Origin: an uncultured Pelagibacteraceae bacterium
GTDB lineage: Bacteria > Pseudomonadota > Alphaproteobacteria > Pelagibacterales > Pelagibacteraceae
Assembly: GCA_902624535.1 (NCBI GenBank)
Contig: CACNYF010000003.1
Span: forward strand, 1-64,000
DNA: 64,000 nt
Direction: 5' to 3'
The notes beneath the pieces are model-generated. The model saw only the letters and a list, made by a program, of their open reading frames with translations, had not been told where the DNA came from and ran no database searches. The translations under genes and the position numbers were made by a program. This document shows positions 41,580-50,580 of this stretch, one piece after another; the first letter of the stretch is position 1, and each line of letters starts with the position of its first letter.

Positions 41580-42149
41580 ATGGGCACAAGTGACGACTTC
41601 TATTTAAAAAGAAGATCTGTTTTAGTAAGAAAGATGTCTAATAAAGACATCCCCAAGGCCGATTTAGATAAAATTTTAGCAGCAGGGATAAGGGTACCAG
41701 ATCATGGTGCCCTCAACCCTTGGAAAATAAAAGTAATAGTTGGTGAAAAGTTAAAAACATTAGATGAAGAAATTATTCTTAATGAATATAAAAGACAAAA
41801 TCCAGAGGCAGATCAATCACAATTAGATATAGAGTCTAAAAGACTTCAAAGAGCAGGGGCTGTTTTAGCAGTAATATCTTCACCTGTAGAACATCCAAAA
41901 ATACCAGACTGGGAAATGAGATTATCTTCAGGAGCTGTTTGCATGAACCTACTATCTTGCGCACAGTCAATGGGATATGCAGCTCAATGGCTTACTGAAT
42001 GGTATGCTTATAACGAAAAAATGCTCCAATATTTAGGTGGAGATCTAAATAAAGACCGTATAGCAGGGTTTATCTACTTAGGTCATAAAACAGAGGAACC
42101 AAACGAAAGAAGAAGACCAGATCCTCAGAAAGTTATATCTTATTTATAA
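41580..42149 (+). CDS. Nitroreductase family flavoprotein
   Basis: A 189-residue FMN enzyme of the YdjA-like nitroreductase group: FYLKRRSVLVRKM, RVPDHGALNPWKIKVI, then AVCMNLLSCAQSMGYAAQWLTEWYAY and GFIYLGHKTEEPNERRRPD. Such proteins reduce nitroaromatics, quinones or other small acceptors with NAD(P)H. It lies 33 bases after nrdB with an ATG start and is followed three bases later by the IsdG-like gene, so all four may be one transcript. Confidence 0.88.
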   Translation: MGTSDDFYLKRRSVLVRKMSNKDIPKADLDKILAAGIRVPDHGALNPWKIKVIVGEKLKTLDEEIILNEYKRQNPEADQSQLDIESKRLQRAGAVLAVISSPVEHPKIPDWEMRLSSGAVCMNLLSCAQSMGYAAQWLTEWYAYNEKMLQYLGGDLNKDRIAGFIYLGHKTEEPNERRRPDPQKVISYL

Positions 42150-42151
42150 AT

Positions 42152-42454
42152 ATGTTTATAGCAATGAACAGATTCAAAATTATTCCTGGAAAGGAAAACG
42201 AATTCGAAAAAGTTTGGAGAGAGCGAGATACTCATCTCAGTAAGGTACCTGGTTTTAAAGAATTTCATTTAGTTAAAGGAGAAAAAACTGATGAATTTTC
42301 CTTATACGCTTCACATAGTATTTGGAATTCAAAAGCTGATTTTATTAACTGGACTAAATCTGAAGCATTTAAGTTAGCTCATAAAAATGCAGGTCAACAC
42401 AAAGATCTATATTTGGGGGCACCAAATTTTGAAGGTTTTGAAGTAGTTTTATAA
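42152..42454 (+). CDS. IsdG/HmoA-type heme-degrading monooxygenase (ABM fold)
   Basis: A 100-residue dimeric ferredoxin-like protein. The catalytic triad of IsdG-type heme oxygenases is present at matching positions: Asn6 (AMNRFKI), Trp67 (FINWTKS) and His77 (LAHKNAG). It may open heme and release iron, useful in iron-poor seawater. No heme uptake genes are near, so a quinol or other antibiotic-biosynthesis-monooxygenase activity remains possible. It overlaps the convergent quinone reductase gene by six bases. Confidence 0.75.
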   Translation: MFIAMNRFKIIPGKENEFEKVWRERDTHLSKVPGFKEFHLVKGEKTDEFSLYASHSIWNSKADFINWTKSEAFKLAHKNAGQHKDLYLGAPNFEGFEVVL

Positions 42455-43057
42455 ACTCTTTGCTAATTTTCTAACCCTTTGCATATGTTTATCAAAAACT
42501 TTTTTTTCCATATTAGGTAATACTGAATAAAATCTAATATATTTAGTTTTTAAACCACCTAATTTGAAAACGATTTTCTTTATTCTTCTAAAAGGAATAT
42601 TATCAAATATAGAGAAGCTTTGATAACTTATCATTGGCCCTCCATATGTAATAGATACAATTCCAAGCTTACCCTTCATGGCACCTGGTACAGGATAACC
42701 ATAATTTTTAAAATACTTATTCCCTGGAATTAAAGATCTATAAGAAAAGAACCATTTTGGATGCAATACCCAATCAACCCAATTTTCTAAAATTGCATTT
42801 AACCTTAAATTATGACAACTACCAATTAACATCATAACGTCACATTCTTCTAATCTTTTTCTATAATCTAAAACTAGTTTAGGTGGGGGGTTTACATTTT
42901 GATTATAAAAAGGAAGTTGTTCTTTTTCTTCAAAAAGGTTAAGTAAATCAATAGTGTGGCCTAGTTTTTTTGCTTCTTCTATAAATGTATCTCTAATTGC
43001 AGCATTGAATGAATTGTTAGTGTTATGATGGCCGTAAGCAATAAATATTTTTTTCAT
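42449..43057 (-). CDS. Flavodoxin-fold NAD(P)H dehydrogenase (quinone)-like
   Basis: A 202-residue protein starting KKIFIAYGHHNTNNSFNAAIRDTFIEEAKKLGHTIDLLNLFEE, the FMN/FAD-binding pattern of the NQO1/MdaB flavodoxin-like family, with the HPKWFFSYR and GKLGIVSITYGGP segments. It should pass two electrons from NAD(P)H to a quinone in the cytoplasm. It lies 15 bases downstream of the alternative oxidase gene on the same strand, so the pair could form a short NAD(P)H-quinol-oxygen path. The substrate is inferred. Confidence 0.75.
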   Translation of the reverse strand: MKKIFIAYGHHNTNNSFNAAIRDTFIEEAKKLGHTIDLLNLFEEKEQLPFYNQNVNPPPKLVLDYRKRLEECDVMMLIGSCHNLRLNAILENWVDWVLHPKWFFSYRSLIPGNKYFKNYGYPVPGAMKGKLGIVSITYGGPMISYQSFSIFDNIPFRRIKKIVFKLGGLKTKYIRFYSVLPNMEKKVFDKHMQRVRKLAKSL

Positions 43058-43072
43058 ATAGACAGATATGTC

Positions 43073-43735
43073 TTAAATTTTTTCTTTTTCTTTTTCATCC
43101 TCCTCTTCAAAAACTTTTTTATTTTTTTTAGCATTTAAAATATCTGCAAAACTATGGTTAACATCTCTATGTCCAGCCTCATCATCTCTAATAACTTTTA
43201 CAACTTCTTTCAATCTAGAATTTAATGGAAGATTCCAATAATTTATTGCTATTTCTGGCGCTTTAATATTTTCAATTTTTCCCGCCTCTATTTCATTTAA
43301 ATATTCTGTATAACTAATTACTGCTTCTTCTTCAAAATACCCAACAATTCTATGAGCAGTTTTTTGTGAAATTAAATATATAAATAGATACATCAAAATA
43401 AATATGAATTGTGCGATCATTATAATAAATCTTTCAATTAATGTAGGTTGAGCAATTTTGATAAAAGTCATTAAATGCATTCTTTCATTTGCGGCTTCAT
43501 CAAGAAGAATTTTAATCCAACCTTTGTCATCTTGCATTTTTCTTAAAGATTTTAAATGTAACAACATTCCTGCTACCATGCCTGGTACCGCAGCAACAGT
43601 TTCTAAAACTACAGCTCTATGCCCATATTTTTTTTTAAAAAAGGTATCAGCTAAGAATCTTAAAAATTTTGTAAAAGCAAAAGCAATCTTATCACTTAAA
43701 TCTTGGGGTTTATGATGCCTGTTTAAATTTTCCAT
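43073..43735 (-). CDS. Alternative oxidase (di-iron quinol oxidase)
   Basis: A 220-residue monotopic membrane protein. The di-iron ligands follow the alternative oxidase pattern: Glu45 (VLETVA), Glu84 and His87 (ANERMHL; 39 residues later as in the trypanosomal enzyme), the glutamates of FEEEA near 135, and Glu186 with His189 (RDDEAGHRDVNH). Two hydrophobic helices lie at about 48-62 and 101-123. It oxidises ubiquinol and reduces oxygen to water without pumping protons, and is insensitive to cyanide in the family. The C-terminus is very acidic and lysine-rich. Confidence 0.95.
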   Translation of the reverse strand: MENLNRHHKPQDLSDKIAFAFTKFLRFLADTFFKKKYGHRAVVLETVAAVPGMVAGMLLHLKSLRKMQDDKGWIKILLDEAANERMHLMTFIKIAQPTLIERFIIMIAQFIFILMYLFIYLISQKTAHRIVGYFEEEAVISYTEYLNEIEAGKIENIKAPEIAINYWNLPLNSRLKEVVKVIRDDEAGHRDVNHSFADILNAKKNKKVFEEEDEKEKEKI

Positions 43736-43784
43736 ACATTATATATGGCAATAATTAAATATTTTTAAATGGGTAAAATTAGAC

Positions 43785-44909
43785 CTATCTTTGGTTTAAA
43801 AGCATTACTTTTCTATATTTACTGCCTTTATATTTGGCGAGTGGTCTAATTAATTTATTTGATGCATGTTGTTCCATTATGTGTGCTGACCATCCGGTAA
43901 TTCTAGAAATTACAAATATTGGTGTAAAGAAATCAGTATCAAATCCCATAAGATGATAAGTAGGTCCAGTTGGGTAATCTACGTTTGGATGAATATTTTT
44001 TCTACTAATCATTACTTTTTCAACAATATCGTAAATCTTTAAAAATTTTTTATCTTTTTTAATTTTTGCAACTTTTTTAAAGTACTCTTTCATGGTTGGA
44101 ACTCTAGAGTCTCCACTTTTATAGACTCTGTGCCCAAAACCCATCACAACCTCTTTTTTCTTTAATGCGTTATTGATCCACTTTAATGCATTCTCAGGTT
44201 TTTTGATTTTATTCATCATATGCATTACTTCTTCATTAGCTCCACCATGTAATGGTCCTTTTAAACTAGCTATGGCACCTGTTATAGCGCCATGAATATC
44301 AGATAAACTACTTGTTATAGTTCTAGCTGTAAAAGTTGAAACATTAAAACTATGTTCTGCATATAAAATTAAAGATACATCAAATGCTTTTACAATTTCT
44401 TTTTGTGGAACCTTTCCAAAACACATATAGAAAAAGTTTTCTGCAAAAGTTAGTTCTTTTTTTGGTTTAATAATCTTTTTACCTTTTCGAATTCTGTAAA
44501 ATGCTGCTAAAGCAGTTGGGGTTTTAGCTAAAATTCTCAAAGCTTTTCTAGTATTTGCTTCTTGAGAATTATCTGTAGTTTCTTTATCTTCTAATCCCAT
44601 AACACTCACTGCCGTTCTAGCAACATCCATAGGATGAGATTTTTTTGGCATGTGTTTAATTATTTCGTAGAGATTTTTTGATAAATCTCTATGTCCTCGC
44701 TCAATTTTTTCAAATTGTCTTAGTTCAATACTATTTGGTAAATCGCCTTTTAAAATAAGATATGCAGCTTCTTCAAATCTACAAAATTCACATAGGTCTT
44801 GAACAGCATAACCTCTATAAGTTAATGAGTTAATTTCAGGCATAACTTTAGAAACTTCTGTTTCATCAACAACAATTCCTAATAAACCTTTTTTTACTTC
44901 TTCACTCAT
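43785..44909 (-). CDS. prpC: 2-Methylcitrate synthase
   Basis: A 374-residue citrate-synthase-family enzyme condensing propionyl-CoA with oxaloacetate. The short form (no N-terminal extension), the start GLLGIVVDETEVSKVMPEINSLTYRGYAV, and catalytic histidines in GPLHGGANE and GFGHRVYK fit PrpC. Linkage to prpB and prpD decides between methylcitrate and citrate synthase. Its start overlaps the prpB stop by one base, and it is the last gene of prpD-prpB-prpC. Confidence 0.93.
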   Translation of the reverse strand: MSEEVKKGLLGIVVDETEVSKVMPEINSLTYRGYAVQDLCEFCRFEEAAYLILKGDLPNSIELRQFEKIERGHRDLSKNLYEIIKHMPKKSHPMDVARTAVSVMGLEDKETTDNSQEANTRKALRILAKTPTALAAFYRIRKGKKIIKPKKELTFAENFFYMCFGKVPQKEIVKAFDVSLILYAEHSFNVSTFTARTITSSLSDIHGAITGAIASLKGPLHGGANEEVMHMMNKIKKPENALKWINNALKKKEVVMGFGHRVYKSGDSRVPTMKEYFKKVAKIKKDKKFLKIYDIVEKVMISRKNIHPNVDYPTGPTYHLMGFDTDFFTPIFVISRITGWSAHIMEQHASNKLIRPLAKYKGSKYRKVMLLNQR

Positions 44910-45805
44910 TATTCATGACCCTCTGTACTAAAATTATATATCTTTTCGTCTAAAGAGTTATATTTTTCATACTCAACTAGATCATATAATCTTTTTCTGG
45001 TTTGCATCTTATCTATAATATTATTTTGATGTCCATCCGCAAAAATGGCACGCAGACCATCCTCAACACTTTTCATCGCTAATCTCTGAGTAGTCACTGG
45101 ATAAATTACAATATTGTAACCAAGCCCTTCCAATTGTTTAAAATCTAACAACTTCGATTTACCAAACTCAGTCATATTAGCTAAAAGATAACAATTTAAT
45201 GATTTTCTAACTTTTTCAAACTCAGACTCATCTTTTAATGCTTCTGGAAAAATAATTTCTGCACCTGCATCAACATAAGATTTGCAACGTTCAATCATTT
45301 TATCAATACCCTCTACACTTTTAGCATCAGAACGTGCAATAATTTTAAAATTGTTATCTGATCTTGCTTCTACACATTCTTTAATTTTTTTCGTCATATC
45401 CTCTTTTGATATCAATTCTTTATTTTCTAGATGACCACACCTTTTCTGTTCTATCTGATCTTCTAAATGAATTGCTGAAATACCAAAATTTTCAAATGTT
45501 TGAACAGTTTCTTTACAAGATTTAAAACCTGTATCGACATCGACAATTGTTGGAAGATTTGTAACACGTGCAATTTGCTTTGATCTATTGCTCACATCAT
45601 TAAGGGTTGTTAATCCTATATCTGGATAACCTAAATCATTAGACATAACACCTCCAGATACATAAACTCCATCGTATCCAATTTCTTCAATAACTTTTGC
45701 TGTTAATGGATTATATGCACCAGGTATTCTTAAAATTTTATTAGATTTAAGTTTATTATCTAAATTAATTCTTTTTTCTTCAGGTTTTTTTTCAACAAAG
45801 TGCAC
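44909..45805 (-). CDS. prpB: 2-Methylisocitrate lyase
   Basis: A 298-residue isocitrate-lyase-superfamily enzyme splitting 2-methylisocitrate into pyruvate and succinate. The catalytic loop is Lys121-Arg-Cys-Gly-His125, with GGVMSNDLGYPD and VDVDTGF upstream for magnesium and substrate. It begins at a GTG that overlaps the prpD stop codon by one base, so translation is coupled. Together with prpC and prpD it detoxifies and uses propionyl-CoA. Confidence 0.94.
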   Translation of the reverse strand: MHFVEKKPEEKRINLDNKLKSNKILRIPGAYNPLTAKVIEEIGYDGVYVSGGVMSNDLGYPDIGLTTLNDVSNRSKQIARVTNLPTIVDVDTGFKSCKETVQTFENFGISAIHLEDQIEQKRCGHLENKELISKEDMTKKIKECVEARSDNNFKIIARSDAKSVEGIDKMIERCKSYVDAGAEIIFPEALKDESEFEKVRKSLNCYLLANMTEFGKSKLLDFKQLEGLGYNIVIYPVTTQRLAMKSVEDGLRAIFADGHQNNIIDKMQTRKRLYDLVEYEKYNSLDEKIYNFSTEGHE

Positions 45806-47307
45806 TAAAATATTCCTCTTTTATTATTCGATTTTAAATATCTTTTACTTACTTCAATATTTAGTTTTGTAAGCTGATTATTTTTTAATTTTTTTAAATT
45901 TTGAACATCTTTTAAAAATCTATCGCTTTCTTTTTTTGAAATTATATTTTCTGTTAAAATTTTAAATTTATTTATATAATCTATTCTTTCAAAAGGTCTA
46001 TTGCCGTAGGGATGAGCATCTGCTCTTTCTAATTCTTCAATTACTTTTTTCCCATTATTTAATGTTACAACAACCCTTGCACCAAAAGATTTCTTTTTTG
46101 GATCAGGATCATGATATTTCTTCGTCCATTTTTTATCCTCATGAGTTTTAATAGATCTCCATATTTTAATTGTGCTTTTTTTGTTAGCTCTCTTTTTAGT
46201 ATAAGACTTTACATGATGCCAATCTGCATCTTCTAAAGCTACTGCAAAAATATACATTATTGAGTGATCTAAAGTTTCTCTACTTGCATTTGGATCCATT
46301 TTTTGTGGATCATTAGCTCCAGTTCCTATTACATAATGAGTATGATGGCTTGTATATATATCTATTTTTTTAATTGTATTTAAATTATTAATTTTTTTAT
46401 TAAGTGACTTTGCAATATCAATTAATGCTTGAGCTTGATATTCTGCAGAATACTCTTTTGTATATGTTTCAAGAATAGCTTTCTTTTCTTCGTTTTTTTT
46501 AGGTAAAGGAACAAAATATTTAGCATTTTTTCCATCTAATATCCTTGCAATTACACTGTCTTCACCTTCGTAAATAGGACTTGGAGCTCCTTCACCTCGC
46601 ATGGTTCTATCAACAGCTTCAATTGCTAATTTTCCTGCATGAGCTGGAGCATATGCCTTCCAACTTGAAATCTCACCTTTTCTTGATTGTCTTGTTGAAA
46701 CACTTACATGTAATGCTTGTTGAACAGCTTGATAAATAGTTTCTGTATTTAATTTTAACATTGATCCAATGCCAGCAGCAACACTTGGTCCTAAGTGAGC
46801 GATATGATCGACTTTATGTTTATGAAGACAAATAGCTTTTACAAGATTAACTTGAATTTCATAAGCAGTTATAATTCCTCTTAATAAATCATTTCCATTT
46901 TTTTTTAATTGTTGTGCGACTGCTAATAAAGCAGGAATATTATCACCAGGATGGCTGTAATCAGCCGCTAGAAATGTATCATGAAAATCTAATTCTCTAA
47001 CAGCAGTTCCATTTGCCCACGCAGCCCATTCACAATCAAATTTAAGTTTTGAATTTATGCCAAAAAGATTAGCTCCATTTTTTCTAACATGCTTTTTTGC
47101 CATTTCTCTTGCAGATATTACAGGTCCTCTATTTAAGGAAGCTATAGCAACAGAAGCGTTATCAATAATTCTATTAATAACCATTTCTATTGAATTTTTA
47201 TTTAATTTAGCATTATCACTTGCTATCTCTGCTATTTTCCAAGCAAGCTGTTTCTTCTTTGGAAGATTCATTTTTGATGGATATACTTTAATTGTATGTA
47301 ATAACAA
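45805..47307 (-). CDS. prpD: 2-Methylcitrate dehydratase
   Basis: A 500-residue MmgE/PrpD family dehydratase giving 2-methyl-cis-aconitate from methylcitrate. Recognisable are ELDFHDTFLAADYSHPGDNIPALLAVAQ, SRKGEISSWKAYAPAHAGKLA and DAHPYGNRPFE. The start is a TTG at 47307, supported by AGGAG six bases before it; the next in-frame ATG is 12 codons in. First gene of the prpDBC set. A separate prpF or aconitase is not nearby, so the following hydration must use an aconitase encoded elsewhere. Confidence 0.93.
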   Translation of the reverse strand: MLLHTIKVYPSKMNLPKKKQLAWKIAEIASDNAKLNKNSIEMVINRIIDNASVAIASLNRGPVISAREMAKKHVRKNGANLFGINSKLKFDCEWAAWANGTAVRELDFHDTFLAADYSHPGDNIPALLAVAQQLKKNGNDLLRGIITAYEIQVNLVKAICLHKHKVDHIAHLGPSVAAGIGSMLKLNTETIYQAVQQALHVSVSTRQSRKGEISSWKAYAPAHAGKLAIEAVDRTMRGEGAPSPIYEGEDSVIARILDGKNAKYFVPLPKKNEEKKAILETYTKEYSAEYQAQALIDIAKSLNKKINNLNTIKKIDIYTSHHTHYVIGTGANDPQKMDPNASRETLDHSIMYIFAVALEDADWHHVKSYTKKRANKKSTIKIWRSIKTHEDKKWTKKYHDPDPKKKSFGARVVVTLNNGKKVIEELERADAHPYGNRPFERIDYINKFKILTENIISKKESDRFLKDVQNLKKLKNNQLTKLNIEVSKRYLKSNNKRGIF

Positions 47308-47360
47308 AATAACTCCTAATTTGTGATTTTGTTTTAATAGTTAAAATAAATTAATCAATA

Positions 47361-48041
47361 TTAAAGATATTGAGATACAATTTTTTCAATACCTACAAAG
47401 TCTTTTATTAAGTGATTATGATAAATTTCATCAATTTTTTTTTCAGTATATCCATCCTCTAATAAAATCATTGGAATTTCTGCCGCTTTAGCAGCATTTG
47501 CATCCGACTCACTATCACCAATCATAATTGATTTATTTTTACTACCATCTATAATTTCTATAATTGTTGTTATATGTCTAGGATCAGGTTTACAATAATC
47601 AAAAGTATTATAACCAGCAACATACTCGAAGTAATCATATATCCCAATTTTTTTTAGAAGATCTACTGCAAGATGTTCTGTTTTATTCGTACATACAGCC
47701 ATTGATATATTTTCTTTTCTACACCAATTTAAAAAATCTTTTACACCAGGCATCAGAGTACTTTCATTCAAAATATTATTTCCATAATAAGAAATAAATT
47801 CATCTGTCATTTCATTTTTAATTTTCTCATTAATCGAAGTTAATTCTTTTTTAGCCTGGCTCCATATAGATCTACCAATCATAGCCCCAGCTCCTTGACC
47901 AACAGTATTTTTAAGTTCATCAAGAGATTTTGTGGGGTATCCAAATTTCTTCATAACATGGTTATGAGCAAGCATTAGATCAGGTGCTGTGTCTACTAAC
48001 GTGCCATCTAAATCAAAAAGAATTGTGAATTTTTGTGTCAT
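47361..48041 (-). CDS. gph: HAD-family phosphoglycolate phosphatase
   Basis: A 226-residue haloacid dehalogenase phosphatase with motif I FDLDGTLVDTAPDL, motif II AVCTNK, motif III lysine in YCKPDP and motif IV IGDSESDANAA. The four-helix cap and length match phosphoglycolate phosphatase, which converts 2-phosphoglycolate to glycolate. Substrate calls within this family are often loose. It lies 53 bases upstream of prpD on the same strand. Confidence 0.85.
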   Translation of the reverse strand: MTQKFTILFDLDGTLVDTAPDLMLAHNHVMKKFGYPTKSLDELKNTVGQGAGAMIGRSIWSQAKKELTSINEKIKNEMTDEFISYYGNNILNESTLMPGVKDFLNWCRKENISMAVCTNKTEHLAVDLLKKIGIYDYFEYVAGYNTFDYCKPDPRHITTIIEIIDGSKNKSIMIGDSESDANAAKAAEIPMILLEDGYTEKKIDEIYHNHLIKDFVGIEKIVSQYL

Positions 48042-48110
48042 TTAAAAAGTATTAATAAGAAATAAATTGTGAATTAATTAAACTAATACTCAGTTATATA
48101 CAACTATCTA

Positions 48111-48719
48111 ATGAATAGTCAAAATTTACAAAATAAACTTCGAGATAAATTTTTAAAAAAAGGTGTCAAAATGAAGGGGCCAGAGACAGTTTTTTTTTCT
48201 AAAGATACTAAAATTGGAAAGAATGTAGAGATAGAACCTTATGTTGTCTTTGCTGATAAAGTTCAAATAGGAAACAACGTTAAAATTCTGTCTTTCTCTC
48301 ATCTTGAGGGTGTTAAAATAGATAATAATGTGAGTGTTGGTCCATACGCTCGTTTAAGACCTGGTACAAAAATTAAATCTGGATCAAAGATAGGAAATTT
48401 TGTTGAAGTAAAAAAAAGTATAATAAATAAAAATTCTAAAGTTAATCATTTATCTTATATTGGAGATGCTCTAGTGGGGAAGAACGTGAATATTGGAGCT
48501 GGAACAATAACTTGTAATTATGATGGAAGAAAAAAAAGTAAAACAAACATTAAAGATAAAGTGTTCGTAGGTTCAAATACATCTTTAGTGGCGCCAGTTA
48601 CTTTAAATCAAAAAAGCGTTATAGGTGCGGGCTCAGTGATCACAAAAAATGTAGCTAAAGGGTCACTAGCACTAACAAGACCAAAGCAACAAGAAAAAAA
48701 AAATTACAAAAGGAGATAA
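48111..48719 (+). CDS. Stand-alone glucosamine-1-phosphate N-acetyltransferase (GlmU C-terminal domain only)
   Basis: A 202-residue left-handed beta-helix protein that aligns with the acetyltransferase half of GlmU at a constant offset of 250: Arg83 (RLRPG), Lys101 (NFVEVKK), His113 and Tyr116 (NHLSYIGDA) and Asn136 (TCNYDG) correspond to the catalytic residues of the E. coli enzyme. The N-terminal uridyltransferase domain (about 225 residues) is absent, and no frame upstream encodes it. The product would make GlcNAc-1-phosphate. It lies seven bases before glmS. A separate uridyltransferase must exist elsewhere in the genome. Confidence 0.85.
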   Translation: MNSQNLQNKLRDKFLKKGVKMKGPETVFFSKDTKIGKNVEIEPYVVFADKVQIGNNVKILSFSHLEGVKIDNNVSVGPYARLRPGTKIKSGSKIGNFVEVKKSIINKNSKVNHLSYIGDALVGKNVNIGAGTITCNYDGRKKSKTNIKDKVFVGSNTSLVAPVTLNQKSVIGAGSVITKNVAKGSLALTRPKQQEKKNYKRR

Positions 48720-48725
48720 GAGGTA

Positions 48726-50546
48726 ATGTGTGGAATAGTTGGAATTACAAGCTCTAAAGAGGTAACTCCTAGAATTATAAATTCATTAAAAAAACTTGAA
48801 TATAGAGGATACGACTCTGCAGGTATAGCAACTCTTTCTAATGGAAATATAAATGAGGTAAAATGTGAGGGCAGAGTAGACGCTTTAGAGAAAAACATTA
48901 TACAAACAAAAATATCTGGCTCTATTGGTATAGGACACGTTAGATGGGCTACGCATGGAAAACCTAGTTCAATAAATGCACACCCTCATTCATCAGAAGA
49001 TGTATCCGTAGTTCATAATGGTATAATTGAAAATTCAACTATTCTCAAAAAATTATTAGAGAAAAAAGGTTATAAATTTAAATCTCAAACAGACACAGAA
49101 GTAATAGTTCATTTAGTTACTGATTATTTAAAAAAAAATAACCTTAAAAATACAATTATAAAAGTTTTAAAAAAATTGCATGGTAGTTTCGCGTTAGGCA
49201 TAATATTTAAATATCAACCAGACTTAATAGTTGGAGCAAGAAGAGGCTCTCCGCTAGCAGTTGGATATGGACCAAATGAACACTACCTTGGCTCAGATTC
49301 TTACGCATTAAAGTCAATGACTAATAAAATTTCATATTTAAATGATGGAGAATTTTGCATATTAAAAAAAGATCAAGTTGAATTTTTTGATGCTGATGGA
49401 ACTAAAGTAAACAAAAAAATTTTAAATCTTTCTAAAGATGATCAAAATTATGAAAAAGGAGATTACAAATATTATATGGCTAAAGAAATAGACGAGCAGC
49501 CAATTACTTTAAAAAATTGTGTCAATGAGTACATTGACAAATATAACAAAGAAATAAACATTTACAATTTTCCTTGGAAAATAAGTGAAATTTCATCAGT
49601 GGTTTTAATTGGATGCGGAACAGCATACCACTCATGCCTTGTTGCTAAGTATTGGTTTGAACAAAATACAAGTTTAGATGTCAGTGTTGATATAGCCTCT
49701 GAGTTTAGATATCGAAAAACTAAATTTAAAAAAGATTGTCTATACGTGTTTGTTTCTCAATCTGGAGAAACTGCAGATACATTTGCGGCATTAGATTTGT
49801 GCAAAAAGAATAATGTTAAAACATGTGCTGTCGTAAATGTTGTTGAAAGTTCAATTGCAAGAGATTCTGATCTAGTTTTGCCTATTCATTGTGGTCCAGA
49901 AGTAGGTGTTGCATCGACAAAGGCTTTTTTGGGACAAATGTTAGTCCTTTATTTATTATGCACTAAGCTTTCTTATGAACAAAAATCAATTAATAAAAAG
50001 GATTACCAAAAAAAGATAAAAGATTTACTGTCTTTATCTAAATCTGCAAAAAATACATTGAATATTGAAGATAAAATTCAAACTCTTGGAAAAGATTTTG
50101 CAAATTCTAAAGGATCAATGTTTCTAGGTAGAGGCTATTCATATCCAATTGCACTAGAAGGCGCTTTAAAACTAAAAGAGCTTGCTTATGTTCATGCCGA
50201 AGGTTATCCAGCAGGGGAAATGAAACATGGACCTCTTGCACTCATAGAGGAAGGTATGCCGGTAGTAGTAATTGCTCCAAGAGATGAGCATTATAAAAAA
50301 ACCATTTCAAATATGCAAGAAGTCATATCTAGAGGTGCAAAAGTTTTACTAATAACAAATAAAAGTACTGATGAAATTTATTCAGAAAATATTTGGGAGC
50401 AAATAGAAGTTGATACTATATCTGATGAACTCATTCCTTTTTTGACCACTATACCTTTGCAAAAGTTAGCTTATTACTCTGCATTAGATAAAGGATACGA
50501 TATAGATAAACCAAGAAACTTAGCTAAATCTGTCACTGTTGAATAA
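48726..50546 (+). CDS. glmS: Glutamine-fructose-6-phosphate aminotransferase (isomerizing)
   Basis: The 606-residue enzyme makes glucosamine-6-phosphate from fructose-6-phosphate and glutamine, the first step toward UDP-GlcNAc. The N-terminal glutaminase has catalytic Cys after Met (MCGIVGI) and GIGHVRWATHGKP; the two SIS domains carry IGCGTAYHSC, VSQSGETADT and the C-terminal DKPRNLAKSVTVE. Full length. It follows the GlmU-type acetyltransferase gene, so two steps of the pathway are co-transcribed. No glmS ribozyme-like element is seen in the seven-base gap. Confidence 0.97.
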   Translation: MCGIVGITSSKEVTPRIINSLKKLEYRGYDSAGIATLSNGNINEVKCEGRVDALEKNIIQTKISGSIGIGHVRWATHGKPSSINAHPHSSEDVSVVHNGIIENSTILKKLLEKKGYKFKSQTDTEVIVHLVTDYLKKNNLKNTIIKVLKKLHGSFALGIIFKYQPDLIVGARRGSPLAVGYGPNEHYLGSDSYALKSMTNKISYLNDGEFCILKKDQVEFFDADGTKVNKKILNLSKDDQNYEKGDYKYYMAKEIDEQPITLKNCVNEYIDKYNKEINIYNFPWKISEISSVVLIGCGTAYHSCLVAKYWFEQNTSLDVSVDIASEFRYRKTKFKKDCLYVFVSQSGETADTFAALDLCKKNNVKTCAVVNVVESSIARDSDLVLPIHCGPEVGVASTKAFLGQMLVLYLLCTKLSYEQKSINKKDYQKKIKDLLSLSKSAKNTLNIEDKIQTLGKDFANSKGSMFLGRGYSYPIALEGALKLKELAYVHAEGYPAGEMKHGPLALIEEGMPVVVIAPRDEHYKKTISNMQEVISRGAKVLLITNKSTDEIYSENIWEQIEVDTISDELIPFLTTIPLQKLAYYSALDKGYDIDKPRNLAKSVTVE

Positions 50547-50580
50547 ATAATAAAGTCTGTTAAAACAATTCTGAGTTGAA

